NCBI GenBank assembly: GCA_934309145.1
Contig: CAKRCW010000001.1
Coordinates: forward strand, 62,001-126,000
DNA length: 64,000 bases
DNA from: an uncultured Lachnospiraceae bacterium
GTDB taxonomy: Bacteria > Bacillota > Clostridia > Lachnospirales > Lachnospiraceae
Direction: 5' to 3'
Made by a program: the position numbers and the translations under genes
The notes under the pieces: model-generated
Database searches by the model: none
Seen by the model: the letters and a program-made list of their open reading frames with translations, nothing else
What the model was told of the DNA's origin: nothing
Shown: positions 17,154 to 26,780 of the stretch, piece by piece
How the letters are laid out: each line of letters starts with the position of its first letter
Position numbering within the stretch: position 1 is the stretch's first letter

Positions 17154-19292
17154 TTATATCATTGATAACTGTATTCTCTTCTTCTCAAGGTCTACACCAA
17201 TTACAGTTACGTCTACTATGTCACCAACTGATACAACCTCAAGCGGATGCTTGATATATCTGTCAGTCATCTTTGATATATGGACAAGTCCATCCTGATG
17301 AACTCCTATGTCGACAAACGCGCCAAAGTCTATGACATTTCTTACTGTTCCCTTAAGTGTCATTCCCTCTTTTAAGTCCTTCATCTCAAGTACATCACTT
17401 CTCAATATAGGCTTATCTAACTCATCACGGGGATCTCTTCCCGGTTTCTCAAGTTCCTTTAGGATATCTACAAGTGTAGGCTCTCCTATGCTGAGCTCCT
17501 TTGCAATTTCTGCTGTATTTTTTACCTTCCTGCTTATGCCCTTCATACCACCGCATTTTAATTCCTGCTCTGTGATATCAAGCTTTTCCATAAGTGCCTT
17601 TGTCGCAGCATAGCTCTCCGGATGTACACTTGTTGTATCAAGAATCTCGCTTCCGCCACTTATCCTTAAGAAGCCCGCACACTGCTCATATGCCTTAGGT
17701 CCAAGCTTAGGTACCTTGAGCAGCTGCTTACGGTTACTAAATGAACCGTTCTCCTCCCTGTAAGACACAATGTTCTTAGCTATTGTCTTGTTTATTCCTG
17801 ATACATACTCAAGAAGTGATGCAGATGCTGTATTCAAATCCACTCCTACGCTATTAACGCAATCCTCGACAACCGCTGATAATGCTGTTCCCAAGTTCTT
17901 CTGGTTCATATCATGCTGATACTGGCCTACACCTATTGATTTTGGATCTATCTTTACAAGCTCAGCTAAAGGATCCTGTATTCTTCTTGCTATAGATGCC
18001 GCACTTCTCTGTCCCACGTCAAAATTAGGGAATTCCTCAGTCGCAAGCTTACTTGCAGAATATACGGAAGCCCCAGCCTCATTTACAATTATGTACTTAA
18101 CGTCCTCATCTATCTCCTTTAAGAGACTAACTATTACCATCTCTGACTCACGGCTTGCTGTACCGTTTCCAAGTGATATAAGTGTGATATGGTATTTTTT
18201 GATAAGCTTTTTAAGAACAGCTTTTGCCTCTTCAACCTTATTCTGTGGTGCTGTAGGGTAGATTACAACTGTATCTAACACCTTGCCTGTCGAGTCAACA
18301 ACAGCAAGCTTACAGCCCGTTCTAAACGCAGGATCCCATCCAAGAACTGTCTGTCCCGAAACAGGAGGCTGCATGAGGAGCTGATGAAGGTTCTTTCCGA
18401 ATACATTTATTGCTCCCTCCTCAGCCTGCTCGGTAAGCTCATTTCTTATCTCTCTTTCAATAGATGGAGCTATAAGTCTGTCATAGCTGTCTCTTACTGC
18501 CTGCTCTATATATGCTGCACTGTCATGCTCAGGTCTTACTATTGTCTGCTTAAGCAGATAACCTACTATCTCATCATGTGGAGCCTCTATCTTGACATTA
18601 AGTATCTTCTCAGCCTCTCCTCTGTTGATTGCAAGTATACGATATCCGACTGCCTTATTAACAGGCTCTTTAAAGTCATAATACATCTCATATACAGACT
18701 TCTCATCAGGATTCTTTGCAACTGAGATAAGTGTTCCCTTCTGTCTTGTAAGGTCTCTAATCCTTGTTCTGTAGTCTGCATTATCCGCATATGCCTCTGC
18801 TAATATGTCCACAGCACCGGCTATTGCCTCATCCTCGTTGTTTACTTCCTTCTCGGCAGACACATACGCCTTAGCCTCATCAGCTATCTTGTTCTTAGTC
18901 ATTTGAAGGGAAATTATATTAGCTAAGCCCTCAAGTCCTTTTTCCTTAGCAATTGTAGCTCTTGTTCTTCTCTTAGGTCTGTAAGGACGATATAAATCCT
19001 CAACAGCAACCATAGTCATTGCATCCTCTATCTGCTTCTTAAGCTCCTCTGTCAGCTTACCCTGCTCATCTATAGTTGCAAGCACCTGTGTTTTCTTCTC
19101 GTCAAGATTTCTAAGATATGTAAGTCTCTCATCAAGATTGCGAAGCTGCTCATCATTAAGAGAGCCTGTAACCTCTTTACGATATCTTGATATAAATGGT
19201 ATCGTATTTCCGTCGTCAATGAGCTCTATGGTCTTTTCTACCTGCCATATCTTGACATTAAGCTCATCTGCAATAATCTTAGGAATGTTCAT
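17154..19292 (-). CDS. tex: Tex family RNA-binding transcription accessory protein
   Basis: Tex proteins bind nucleic acid and act in transcription and RNA turnover; they share the Spt6 core. The 712 residues show the N-terminal helical part (NTIPFISRYRKEVTGSLNDEQLR), a YqgF/RNase H-like domain (VLGWDPAFRTGCKLAVVD), helix-hairpin-helix repeats (GVDLNTASASLLEYVSGI) and the C-terminal S1 domain (GTVRNVIDFGAFVDIGVHQDGLVH). ATG at 19292 has an AAGGCGGT site; the frame upstream begins only with TTG. A TTGACG-18-TATAAT promoter lies before it. Confidence 0.96.
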   Translation of the reverse strand: MNIPKIIADELNVKIWQVEKTIELIDDGNTIPFISRYRKEVTGSLNDEQLRNLDERLTYLRNLDEKKTQVLATIDEQGKLTEELKKQIEDAMTMVAVEDLYRPYRPKRRTRATIAKEKGLEGLANIISLQMTKNKIADEAKAYVSAEKEVNNEDEAIAGAVDILAEAYADNADYRTRIRDLTRQKGTLISVAKNPDEKSVYEMYYDFKEPVNKAVGYRILAINRGEAEKILNVKIEAPHDEIVGYLLKQTIVRPEHDSAAYIEQAVRDSYDRLIAPSIEREIRNELTEQAEEGAINVFGKNLHQLLMQPPVSGQTVLGWDPAFRTGCKLAVVDSTGKVLDTVVIYPTAPQNKVEEAKAVLKKLIKKYHITLISLGNGTASRESEMVIVSLLKEIDEDVKYIIVNEAGASVYSASKLATEEFPNFDVGQRSAASIARRIQDPLAELVKIDPKSIGVGQYQHDMNQKNLGTALSAVVEDCVNSVGVDLNTASASLLEYVSGINKTIAKNIVSYREENGSFSNRKQLLKVPKLGPKAYEQCAGFLRISGGSEILDTTSVHPESYAATKALMEKLDITEQELKCGGMKGISRKVKNTAEIAKELSIGEPTLVDILKELEKPGRDPRDELDKPILRSDVLEMKDLKEGMTLKGTVRNVIDFGAFVDIGVHQDGLVHISKMTDRYIKHPLEVVSVGDIVDVTVIGVDLEKKRIQLSMI

Positions 19293-19353
19293 TTTATTTA
19301 CCGCCTTTTCATTTCTTAACAATCATTATGTGGTGTCATCCGACTCCTGTATT

Positions 19354-19383
19354 ATTATAATGATGTTTAAGTGATAACGTCAA
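19354..19383 (-). promoter_or_regulatory. Promoter of tex
   Basis: TTGACG (19378-19383), 18 bases, TATAAT (19354-19359) on the minus strand, about 62 bases before the tex start and just after the last gene of the ABC island. I see no terminator between that operon and tex. Confidence 0.55.
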
Positions 19384-19398
19384 GGTGGGAATTAGCTA

Positions 19399-20064
19399 TT
19401 ATTCCAAAATCCTTCCATCACTAATCTCTATGATTCGCTTACATTGCTTTGCAAGATTCATGTCATGTGTCACAATAATAACTGTTATTCCTCTCTCATT
19501 AAGATTGGAAAATATTTTCATTATCTCACTTGAATTTTCGTTATCCAATGCTCCAGTCGGCTCATCTGCAAGTAATATCTTGGGATTGTTTACTATGGCT
19601 CTGGCGATTGCAACTCTCTGCTTTTGACCGCCAGACATTTTTCTTACCTGTTTTTTATACATATCACCAATGCCAACCATATCAAGAGTTTCAATTGCCT
19701 TTCTGCGTGCATCTTTTACTTTTTTTCTTGAAAAATCAAGAGGTATCATAACATTATTTATTGCACTTATATCTTCTATCAATGCATAATCCTGCATTAC
19801 AATCCCTATATGCTCATTTCGTATTTGAGCTGCTTTTCTATCGCTTACATGTTTTATAAGCATATCATCCAGATAATATTCGCCACTATCATATCCATCA
19901 ATACACGCCAATATATGTAATAGAGTAGATTTTCCTGCACCTGATTTGCCCGTTATCGCAACTAACTCTCCTGTATCTATATCAAGTGAAACATCCCTTA
20001 ATGCATAAAACTCGTTATCTTTTCCCTTATTATATATTTTATTTATGTTATCAAGTTTAATCAT
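19399..20064 (-). CDS. MacB/LolD-type ABC transporter ATPase
   Basis: A 221-residue ATPase with Walker A GKSGAGKST, signature MSGGQKQRV and Walker B ILLADEPTGALD, the form that works with FtsX-like permeases in peptide export or antimicrobial resistance. It overlaps the preceding FtsX-like gene by 8 bases and serves the two FtsX-like proteins directly upstream. It is the last gene of the operon that begins with the secreted DUF2712-like protein. The pair of different FtsX subunits with one ATPase suggests a heterodimeric transporter. Confidence 0.9.
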   Translation of the reverse strand: MIKLDNINKIYNKGKDNEFYALRDVSLDIDTGELVAITGKSGAGKSTLLHILACIDGYDSGEYYLDDMLIKHVSDRKAAQIRNEHIGIVMQDYALIEDISAINNVMIPLDFSRKKVKDARRKAIETLDMVGIGDMYKKQVRKMSGGQKQRVAIARAIVNNPKILLADEPTGALDNENSSEIMKIFSNLNERGITVIIVTHDMNLAKQCKRIIEISDGRILE

Positions 20065-21322
20065 CCCAGCTCCTCCTTAACTCATCACTCAGGCTTGTAC
20101 CCCTGATAAGCATATATGGCATTATTGCAGATATTACAACATATAATGCAAAAGCTAAAAACATTGACACAGCCTGCCACATACCCAAATCTACCATTGT
20201 CTTATCAAACCACAAAAATTTCTTATTAAGACATACAACACATATACACAAAATCGTGCCAATAACCGCTGTGTATATACAATCAATTATTGAAATCAAA
20301 GCACTTTTGTTCCAGTTCATACCGCATATACCATATATAGTAAAATCACGCATCTGTTTTTTTATTGAAATGGCACATGAAACGGTAGCACTTATAATTG
20401 TAAGCACAAATACACAGATAAATATTGGGAGGATAGCAAATATACGTTTTTTTATATTCTCAATACTATTTTCACGCACTACACTTAAATCTTCTTTTGC
20501 ATTATATGTTGCGTATGTACCTAGCAGTCTCTCATTTTCAATAATTTCTTCAGTAGTAATATCATCAGAATATTTTACAAAACATAAACCACCCATCTGT
20601 CTTTCAAGGGAATGATTATCACAAGCAGCCATACATTTGTTAATGTTATCTATACCCATTAAAATTATCGGGTTTTTACCGCCACCAGACTCATAATCAT
20701 ACTCATCTGAATATACGTCACTATAAATGTCCTCATAATCCTCCATCCCATTCATACTGAATTCCGGAAAACCTGTTATTCTTGCTCCATCCTCAAGCAC
20801 ACCTACTATTTTTACTGTCATAGCTTCTTCAGGCTGTAACATATATGTATCATACACCTTTAGGCTGTCCCCCACTTTAAGTCCATACGCATTATATGAT
20901 ACAACTGCTTCTATTACATCATCATTATCCCGAAGCCATCTTCCCTCTGATAGTTCTGGTGTGTATGCTTCTAAAAGCTCCTTATCATAAGCCATGGATT
21001 CAAGCTCTATTTCATTTTCATTTGCATCCTTAAATATTGACCACGGATAATAGCAGCCTACAACATCCGCCTTTACAAGTACATCCTCGACCTTATCTGA
21101 GCTTTCATATAAAATACCTTCATCATCCTTTATATATTGCAAATTAAATAATATTCCCTTTGAATCAATATACTCTTTATAATTGTCATAATAATTATAG
21201 AAATATCCAATTATGGAGCTAATACTTACAACACAAAAAAATACAATTGTAATCTGAAGGATGATTATAATACGCATAAATAAATTTTTTTTAAATTCTC
21301 TACCAGCTAACAAAAAATACAT
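20057..21322 (-). CDS. FtsX-like permease subunit, first of a pair
   Basis: 421 residues with the FtsX/MacB membrane plan: a first helix near residues 15-40, an extracellular domain of about 230 residues, then three helices in the last 140. The motif IYGICGMNWNKS between helices recurs as IYRLCGMSRIKN in the neighbouring permease, so the two are paralogs. ATG at 21322 has GGAGG 6 bases before it; GTG at 21328 is less likely. It lies 11 bases after its partner and overlaps the ATPase gene. Likely role is moving a peptide or removing an antimicrobial from the membrane, by family. Confidence 0.8.
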   Translation of the reverse strand: MYFLLAGREFKKNLFMRIIIILQITIVFFCVVSISSIIGYFYNYYDNYKEYIDSKGILFNLQYIKDDEGILYESSDKVEDVLVKADVVGCYYPWSIFKDANENEIELESMAYDKELLEAYTPELSEGRWLRDNDDVIEAVVSYNAYGLKVGDSLKVYDTYMLQPEEAMTVKIVGVLEDGARITGFPEFSMNGMEDYEDIYSDVYSDEYDYESGGGKNPIILMGIDNINKCMAACDNHSLERQMGGLCFVKYSDDITTEEIIENERLLGTYATYNAKEDLSVVRENSIENIKKRIFAILPIFICVFVLTIISATVSCAISIKKQMRDFTIYGICGMNWNKSALISIIDCIYTAVIGTILCICVVCLNKKFLWFDKTMVDLGMWQAVSMFLAFALYVVISAIMPYMLIRGTSLSDELRRSWDD

Positions 21323-21333
21323 ATGCACCCTCC

Positions 21334-22503
21334 TTACCCCTTTAATTGATTAATTATGCTTTTTCTGTAACTAACTGCTATCATACACACACATGTTATG
21401 ACAGATATAATGGTATATATGGTAAACAGCATTATATATAATGTATTGGAGTATGCTCCCTCCATATAAGGAAAATATCCTCCCAAACGGGGAAGTATTA
21501 ATTTATTAAATACCACAATTCCTACAATATATAATGGTATTGTATATATCATACACTCAATAAAGCTGATAACATTATTCTTTATCCTGCTCATTCCACA
21601 CAATCTATATATAGCTATTCTTTTGTTTCTCTTTTCAATTATATATCTGTACAATATTACAAAATTCATTTCAGCTATACATGCTATTAAAATCGCTATC
21701 AATATAATTGTTTTATATGTATAATAAGAATCCTTATCTATAGTATCCATCTCAGCAACATATACTTTATCCCCAAATTTCTTAATAAATGTCTCAGAGA
21801 TTTTGTTATATGTAGTTTTAGTTACACCACGGTCAAATCCAAGATAAACATCAATCATTCTAGTGTCATCAGGTGCAGATTTTATAGGTATCATAGCACC
21901 ATCGTTAGTCCATAATTGATATCCGGTTATCTCATAATCCTCACCTGATATCAATAAGGTATTTTCATCCTTCTGTATCTTATCTAAAAGCGGTGCACCT
22001 CCATCATATTTTGTTCTGTCATAACATACAGCGACGTGACTTCCCAGTCTCTCATCTTCATCGCTCCACCACATTCCACCTGTGAACAGACCATTAGCTT
22101 TTATATTATTAATAAACTCGTCTGATATTCCTATATCATTATTTTTTATATTAAAATGAAAATCAAACTTGTTTTCCTCTATATATCCGTGTGCTGCAAC
22201 AACGGTAAATTTTTCATCAAGCTTGTCCTCGTATCCGGCAATCTCATATATGCATTCCATAAAATCATTTTTATTGATGTATTCTCCGACATCTGTAAGA
22301 CCTGCATCAAAATAAATATTCATACCGGTTTCACCACCAACATCCTCTTCAATAATAATGTTATAATTCTGATATAAACCATATGAAAAATTAATTATAA
22401 TTGAAGCAGCCACAACAGTTATCAATGTCATGGCTGCAACAAAACCTGAATTACAGATAAAGGAGTATACATTTTTTATAAGATATTTAACACCATTTTT
22501 CAT
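21334..22503 (-). CDS. FtsX-like permease subunit, second of a pair
   Basis: 389 residues: a helix near 15-40, about 215 extracellular residues, then three C-terminal helices. Its IYRLCGM motif and topology match the next gene downstream, but the outer domains differ, as expected for a two-subunit exporter. A GGGAGG site precedes the ATG. It follows the ABC-2-like gene by 27 bases, so the operon carries two complete transporters in a row. Confidence 0.78.
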   Translation of the reverse strand: MKNGVKYLIKNVYSFICNSGFVAAMTLITVVAASIIINFSYGLYQNYNIIIEEDVGGETGMNIYFDAGLTDVGEYINKNDFMECIYEIAGYEDKLDEKFTVVAAHGYIEENKFDFHFNIKNNDIGISDEFINNIKANGLFTGGMWWSDEDERLGSHVAVCYDRTKYDGGAPLLDKIQKDENTLLISGEDYEITGYQLWTNDGAMIPIKSAPDDTRMIDVYLGFDRGVTKTTYNKISETFIKKFGDKVYVAEMDTIDKDSYYTYKTIILIAILIACIAEMNFVILYRYIIEKRNKRIAIYRLCGMSRIKNNVISFIECMIYTIPLYIVGIVVFNKLILPRLGGYFPYMEGAYSNTLYIMLFTIYTIISVITCVCMIAVSYRKSIINQLKG

Positions 22504-22530
22504 AAAATCCTCCCAAAGTTTTATATTTTA

Positions 22531-23355
22531 CTATCCCATCAGATTCTTAGAATATTTAAACAATGCCGTTTTCTTCATAACAATTATTCCTGCAACAAAC
22601 GATGCAACGATGAGTACCAGCTCTATTACGATTCCTACCCTTATGTCTATACCATCAGATACATACTCGCTATCACGTAATAACATGGAGTAATTACCTA
22701 TAAATACCGGATACGTTATATATGCTGACAAAATATCATATACTATGATTACCACATACGCTGTAAGTGAACCAAATATTATAGATAAAAGCATCTGCAC
22801 CATACATAATGTAAATATCGTGAGTGCCGGAACTGCTATTCCATGCAGTACTAACTGTTTTATCGGCACTGCCTTATATATTCCGATAAACTCACACCAT
22901 CTTTTGCCCCCATCTGCAAATGGTATATTATTAATCCCTGAATAAATTCCCATCACTGCAATGATTACTACAAAATATGAAACCACACTTAACAGACACC
23001 AGATTGTCTTTGATATCCACCACGACAGCTTTGAACGACTTCTCACTATCATCTGTATTCCGTATGCATTTAAATCATCAACTGCATAGCAGCCTATAAG
23101 GAATGATGGTATTATCATAAATACAAACCACAAAAATGGTATGTTAAATATTGTATCAGGTGCTATATAGAATCTTGGCATTCCTGAAAAAATATTAAAT
23201 ATAATATCCAGACCTGACCATCCCCTTCTTAAATCCCATGAGACATTCTCTATCGCTATCACACTAGCCAAAATAGTCACAAGAAAAACTGACCATTTTT
23301 TTAGCAGACCATTCTTTATATCATATATTATAAATTTACTTAGCTTTCTGCTCAT
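22531..23355 (-). CDS. ABC-2-like integral membrane protein
   Basis: About 274 residues with six hydrophobic segments. The N terminus KLSKFIIYDIKNGLLKKW is the kind of cytoplasmic lead-in seen on ABC-2 permeases of lantibiotic-immunity type. The frame extends to 23427, deep into the ATPase gene, but ATG at 23355 sits 9 bases after GGAGG, leaving a 20-base overlap with the ATPase gene and implying coupled translation. With that ATPase and the 24812 permease it should form one transporter. I do not recognise a specific family. Confidence 0.7.
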   Translation of the reverse strand: MSRKLSKFIIYDIKNGLLKKWSVFLVTILASVIAIENVSWDLRRGWSGLDIIFNIFSGMPRFYIAPDTIFNIPFLWFVFMIIPSFLIGCYAVDDLNAYGIQMIVRSRSKLSWWISKTIWCLLSVVSYFVVIIAVMGIYSGINNIPFADGGKRWCEFIGIYKAVPIKQLVLHGIAVPALTIFTLCMVQMLLSIIFGSLTAYVVIIVYDILSAYITYPVFIGNYSMLLRDSEYVSDGIDIRVGIVIELVLIVASFVAGIIVMKKTALFKYSKNLMG

Positions 23356-23971
23356 AAACATGTCCCTCCTTAACGAGATAAATCTCATCTGCAAGGTAAT
23401 CAAGCTCCTCCCTGTCATGACAGGCAACTATTATAATTCTATCCTCCTTAAGTTTAAGCAACGCATCCTTTACAAGGGCAACGCCATCCTCATCAATGGC
23501 ATTTATCGGTTCATCAAGCAGAATAATATCCGGACCTCCCATTATGGCAGCAGCAACTCCTAGCTTCTGTTTCATTCCCAGAGAATACTTGGAATATCTT
23601 CTTTTATCATCCGGATTTAAGCCACAGGCTTCCATAGCCTCCCTTGCCACTCTCTCAGGCTCACTGTCTGTATATGAGGCAAGGAGTTTAAGATTCTCCA
23701 ATCCACGAACATTACCTATAAATGCAGGATTCTCTATCAATATACCTATACTGTCAGGAAAATCCATGTCTTTATAAAGTTTTTTGTCATCTATATATAC
23801 GCTTCCGGATGTAGGTTTCATAAGTCCTGCAATAACACGCATAAGCATTGTTTTACCGCTTCCGTTGCTTCCCCTCAGACCATATATACAGCCAGTATGA
23901 AATTCTATATTTATATCATCAAGAATTATGTTCTTACCAATTTTCTTAGATACATTTTCAAATTTAATCAT
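23336..23971 (-). CDS. ABC ATPase of the lantibiotic-immunity/ABC-2 type (paralog of 27563-28201)
   Basis: 211 residues with Walker A GSNGSGKT, an unusual signature YSLGMKQ in place of LSGGQ, and Walker B IILLDEP. YSLGMKQ is typical of ATPases that pair with ABC-2 permeases in bacteriocin immunity and drug export. It is closely similar along its length to the ATPase at 27563-28201: both have IDFPENLG/MDFPDSIG, QPAF/NPAF and GLNPDSKK/GLNPDDKR blocks. It lies between two ABC-2-like permease genes. Confidence 0.9.
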   Translation of the reverse strand: MIKFENVSKKIGKNIILDDINIEFHTGCIYGLRGSNGSGKTMLMRVIAGLMKPTSGSVYIDDKKLYKDMDFPDSIGILIENPAFIGNVRGLENLKLLASYTDSEPERVAREAMEACGLNPDDKRRYSKYSLGMKQKLGVAAAIMGGPDIILLDEPINAIDEDGVALVKDALLKLKEDRIIIVACHDREELDYLADEIYLVKEGHVYEQKAK

Positions 23972-23981
23972 GTTGTACCTC

Positions 23982-24812
23982 CTAATTAAGTATATCTTTT
24001 TTTATATGATAAATCATCGCTGCAATCGAAATAATCAGCATTAGAAAAAAAACAATTAATATTGCATATCCATTTGAATCACAAATCATTTGTAATGGAT
24101 TTATGAATGCAATAGGAACAAATTTTATTGCTGAGGTATTTAATAATATATAATATGCACTCATATTCATAATAAAAGGAAATGTAACGTAAACAAATAT
24201 ATTTTTACATAAATATACAACCGCCATAGACATAACCGCAAATATACCACCATACACAAACGCTATGCCTATATATATTAATATATATAATAACGGTTTT
24301 TCAAAGAATATATCCGCAAACAATGATTTATTACCAATTGGTGTTATCATTAAAGTAACTGCTTGAGGATAATTGACTGAATACAATGCAGATGTCCATA
24401 AGTTAAACAACAGTGGTATTGAAACACCTAATCCACCACCAATAAACGCTACAATATACTTAGCAAATATATAGTGCTTCTTTTTTATTCGTATACATAT
24501 ATTTTTTATATATCCCGTACGTATTTCAATATAATATGTAACAGAAAATGGTAACACAGCAAAAATTGGTAACAACAAATAATATATTTTATTGTATACT
24601 GAAGCTAAGTCCCCTCCTATCCAAAATCTACTTAAGACAAATGGGTAGTGCTTTCCATTTTCATATAATTCTGCTACTTTGTTCATATTGTAAAATTGAG
24701 TATATGAAAAAGATAATTCACCCACCATAATAAAAAAAGTAATTAGCATTCCTACCCATAAGAATTTATTTTTATACATTTTATATATTTCATTTTTTAT
24801 AGCTATCCCCAT
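23982..24812 (-). CDS. ABC-2-like integral membrane protein
   Basis: About 276 residues with six hydrophobic segments after a short basic N terminus (IKNEIYKMYKNKFLW). ATG at 24812 follows GGGGGTGA at a normal distance; an ATG at 24827 has a poorer site. It overlaps the end of the upstream anchored-protein gene by 23 bases. The ATPase gene begins 10 bases downstream. Probably one of two permease subunits of that ATPase. Confidence 0.72.
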   Translation of the reverse strand: MGIAIKNEIYKMYKNKFLWVGMLITFFIMVGELSFSYTQFYNMNKVAELYENGKHYPFVLSRFWIGGDLASVYNKIYYLLLPIFAVLPFSVTYYIEIRTGYIKNICIRIKKKHYIFAKYIVAFIGGGLGVSIPLLFNLWTSALYSVNYPQAVTLMITPIGNKSLFADIFFEKPLLYILIYIGIAFVYGGIFAVMSMAVVYLCKNIFVYVTFPFIMNMSAYYILLNTSAIKFVPIAFINPLQMICDSNGYAILIVFFLMLIISIAAMIYHIKKDILN

Positions 24813-26058
24813 AATTATCACCCCCATATACGTTAATCTCTATATAACATCCATACATTTTAGCCATAGAATCAACTGTTTCTTTACTATCCTCAAACGA
24901 TAATATTTTGTAATATAATTTGCCCTTATCAACATCTTCAATATAAACATCTTCGACCTTTGTACATTCTATACTCTCTCCAGGCTGTAACGTAATAAAG
25001 AATATCCTGTTTTCATCCTGCGTGTCATTATTATATATACTTGAATACAATAACTCACCACAAATTTCATTGTAAGAAGTAGTAGAATTACTTATACAGC
25101 TATCAGATAAATTAACAGTTATAGGTTTATCAGATATATTCTTCATATTTACCATATATTTTATATAACATATTTCATCATTAGGACTATATCCGTTATA
25201 TAAAGACGTGAATTTCCCCTCGTCAAACAGTTCTTGAATTTCATCATAATCGTAAATTATATCTATATTATTTATTTCATACTCTATGCCACCAACATTT
25301 ACAATTGAATCACAAGAATATACATTGCTTATTGCCTGCATATCTACTATCTCATTATCTACTGATTCTATTTCATCTTCAGATAATTGATTATTATTTT
25401 CTGTAATCTCTACTTCATAGTTATCGTCTAAATTAGTTGATATTTCATTATCAATATTTATTTTACCTTCTTCTATATTATCAACAATTATAACCTGCTT
25501 TTGTGGGTATATAGATAAAAAATATTCATACTTTAATCCATATAAATTATCCCACTGCTTACTTGAGAATCCATTTTCATATAGGAAATACGGAACAATA
25601 TAATCATAGCTTTCACCTGTTTCTATATCAGAAATTTCTTTCCAATCATCATTAATCATTTGAGCAATCATCATATCTGCACTAATAATTGCTGCACCGC
25701 TTATTAATGAAAAATCATATATACCACATTCTGCCGAATTATTCTTTTCTTCTAATTTCTCAACATGTATTGTTAATTCAATAATTTTTGATTCCATGGA
25801 ATCTTCAACTATATACTTTTTATACTTAGTGTATCCAGAACCCAAATGCTCATAATAATCTTCATCATCCCATAAAATTGCCCTTGTTACAGATATACTA
25901 TACCCATTATATATTATTGGTTGTCCCATTTTTACAGTTACTTCAGGTATATCACAGTATTTTTCCATCAAATATCGTTGTCTAAAAAATACTATTACAA
26001 TCATTACTACAATAAACAAACTTATAGTAATTATAATTTTTTTATTAAATATCTTCAT
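24790..26058 (-). CDS. Membrane-anchored extracellular protein with two Ig-like repeats, unknown function
   Basis: 422 residues. A single N-terminal helix (about 7-25) should anchor it, leaving the rest outside. Two beta-rich parts, about residues 35-205 and 275-405, have the same order of elements: a start such as VKMGQPIIYNGYSISVT or VNVGGIEYEINNI, a strand like KIIELTIHVEKLE or CYIKYMVNMKNIS, and a late GESYDY or GESIEC. They resemble the DUF4352/DUF5027 type of surface domain; I am not sure of the family. A very acidic stretch joins them. ATG at 26058 has GGAGG 4 bases before it. It is the second gene of the operon, after the secreted protein. Confidence 0.6.
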   Translation of the reverse strand: MKIFNKKIIITISLFIVVMIVIVFFRQRYLMEKYCDIPEVTVKMGQPIIYNGYSISVTRAILWDDEDYYEHLGSGYTKYKKYIVEDSMESKIIELTIHVEKLEEKNNSAECGIYDFSLISGAAIISADMMIAQMINDDWKEISDIETGESYDYIVPYFLYENGFSSKQWDNLYGLKYEYFLSIYPQKQVIIVDNIEEGKINIDNEISTNLDDNYEVEITENNNQLSEDEIESVDNEIVDMQAISNVYSCDSIVNVGGIEYEINNIDIIYDYDEIQELFDEGKFTSLYNGYSPNDEICYIKYMVNMKNISDKPITVNLSDSCISNSTTSYNEICGELLYSSIYNNDTQDENRIFFITLQPGESIECTKVEDVYIEDVDKGKLYYKILSFEDSKETVDSMAKMYGCYIEINVYGGDNYGDSYKK

Positions 26059-26125
26059 TTTCCCTCCAATATTATTAGTCACATTAACAATAAAAATATA
26101 TTCAATAATTCAATTGCAATATAAG

Positions 26126-26160
26126 CGGATGACAGTTTAAATAACTTAAACTGCCATCCG
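26126..26160 (-). other. Strong hairpin between the secreted-protein gene and the transporter genes
   Basis: CGGATGGCAGTTTAA pairs with TTAAACTGTCATCCG across a 5-base loop: 15 pairs on the minus-strand RNA, including one G-U, where the plus strand would have an A-C mismatch. There is no T run after it, so it is not a plain terminator. It may act as a leaky stop or RNA-protecting stem that gives more of the secreted protein than of the transporters. Confidence 0.6.
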
Positions 26161-26172
26161 TACTAGCTATTA

Positions 26173-26652
26173 TTATGGCAATATTGTATACGTTCCTGAA
26201 GAATCTACACTCCACCATCCACTTGCTGTTCCACTACCTTCATATCCTCTAACTCCAAATGTTCCATATGCATTAATACCATATGTCTCACGAACAAGAT
26301 TTCTAACCGAATATTTGCCAGTTCCATTTAATACCTTTACACCATAAACTGTATTACATACATGCATATCAGATATTGTTTTTCCCGTACCCCCATATGT
26401 TTGCACATACATCTTTGTTGGTCCTCCTGTTGATGACCAGTACACATACATAGGAGTAGTGTTCTGTTTTTGTCTTGGTGCAGCCAAATGATATGTAGAG
26501 CTTGATGCATAAATATTATATCCCCATCCTATGTCTGTAGTATTTGCCGCCCTGCTGGAAATACCGGTTACACTCATAATTGCAACAAGCATAAGTGCAG
26601 CTAACATTCCACTAAATATTTTGCTACCAAATTTCTGTTTTTCTTTCTTCAT
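26173..26652 (-). CDS. Small secreted protein, DUF2712-like
   Basis: 159 residues with a signal peptide: basic start, hydrophobic core about 12-30 and a likely cut after Ala35 or Ala36 (SSRAA). The mature part, about 124 residues, is rich in Gly, Ser, Thr and Tyr with one Cys, and has KQNTTPMYVYW, then GKYSVRNLVRETYG, and a C-terminal ASGWWSVDSSG. This pattern resembles DUF2712, a family of small secreted proteins seen beside ABC transporters in Firmicutes; I recall it rather than prove it. As first gene of an eight-gene operon with two transporters it may be the exported effector. A housekeeping extracellular protein remains possible. An AGGGGG site lies 8 bases before the ATG. Confidence 0.6.
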   Translation of the reverse strand: MKKEKQKFGSKIFSGMLAALMLVAIMSVTGISSRAANTTDIGWGYNIYASSSTYHLAAPRQKQNTTPMYVYWSSTGGPTKMYVQTYGGTGKTISDMHVCNTVYGVKVLNGTGKYSVRNLVRETYGINAYGTFGVRGYEGSGTASGWWSVDSSGTYTILP

Positions 26653-26747
26653 ATTAAATTCCCCCTATCTTTCTAAAAATATATTACTGTACCTCGTTTA
26701 ATATCTGTGTTATTATATTTTAAGTGCCATAACTAAGCACTGTACAT

Positions 26748-26780
26748 TTACGGCTTTCTATCGTCATGTTTCCTAGACAT
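26748..26780 (-). CDS. Candidate 10-residue leader peptide frame
   Basis: ATG at 26780 with GGAG 4 bases upstream opens a frame of ten codons, MSRKHDDRKP, ending with TAA. It runs through the 3' arm of the 12-bp hairpin. The start overlaps the stop of the 17-codon frame upstream by 8 bases. It is very short and could be chance. Confidence 0.25.
   Translation of the reverse strand: MSRKHDDRKP

Noticed and set aside
26173..26652. Lactococcin 972 family bacteriocin for the secreted protein
   Set aside because: The length and the secretion signal fit loosely, but the GG-W start and C-terminal pattern of that family are not seen, and the large membrane protein that goes with lactococcin 972 is missing. 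DUF2712 fits better.
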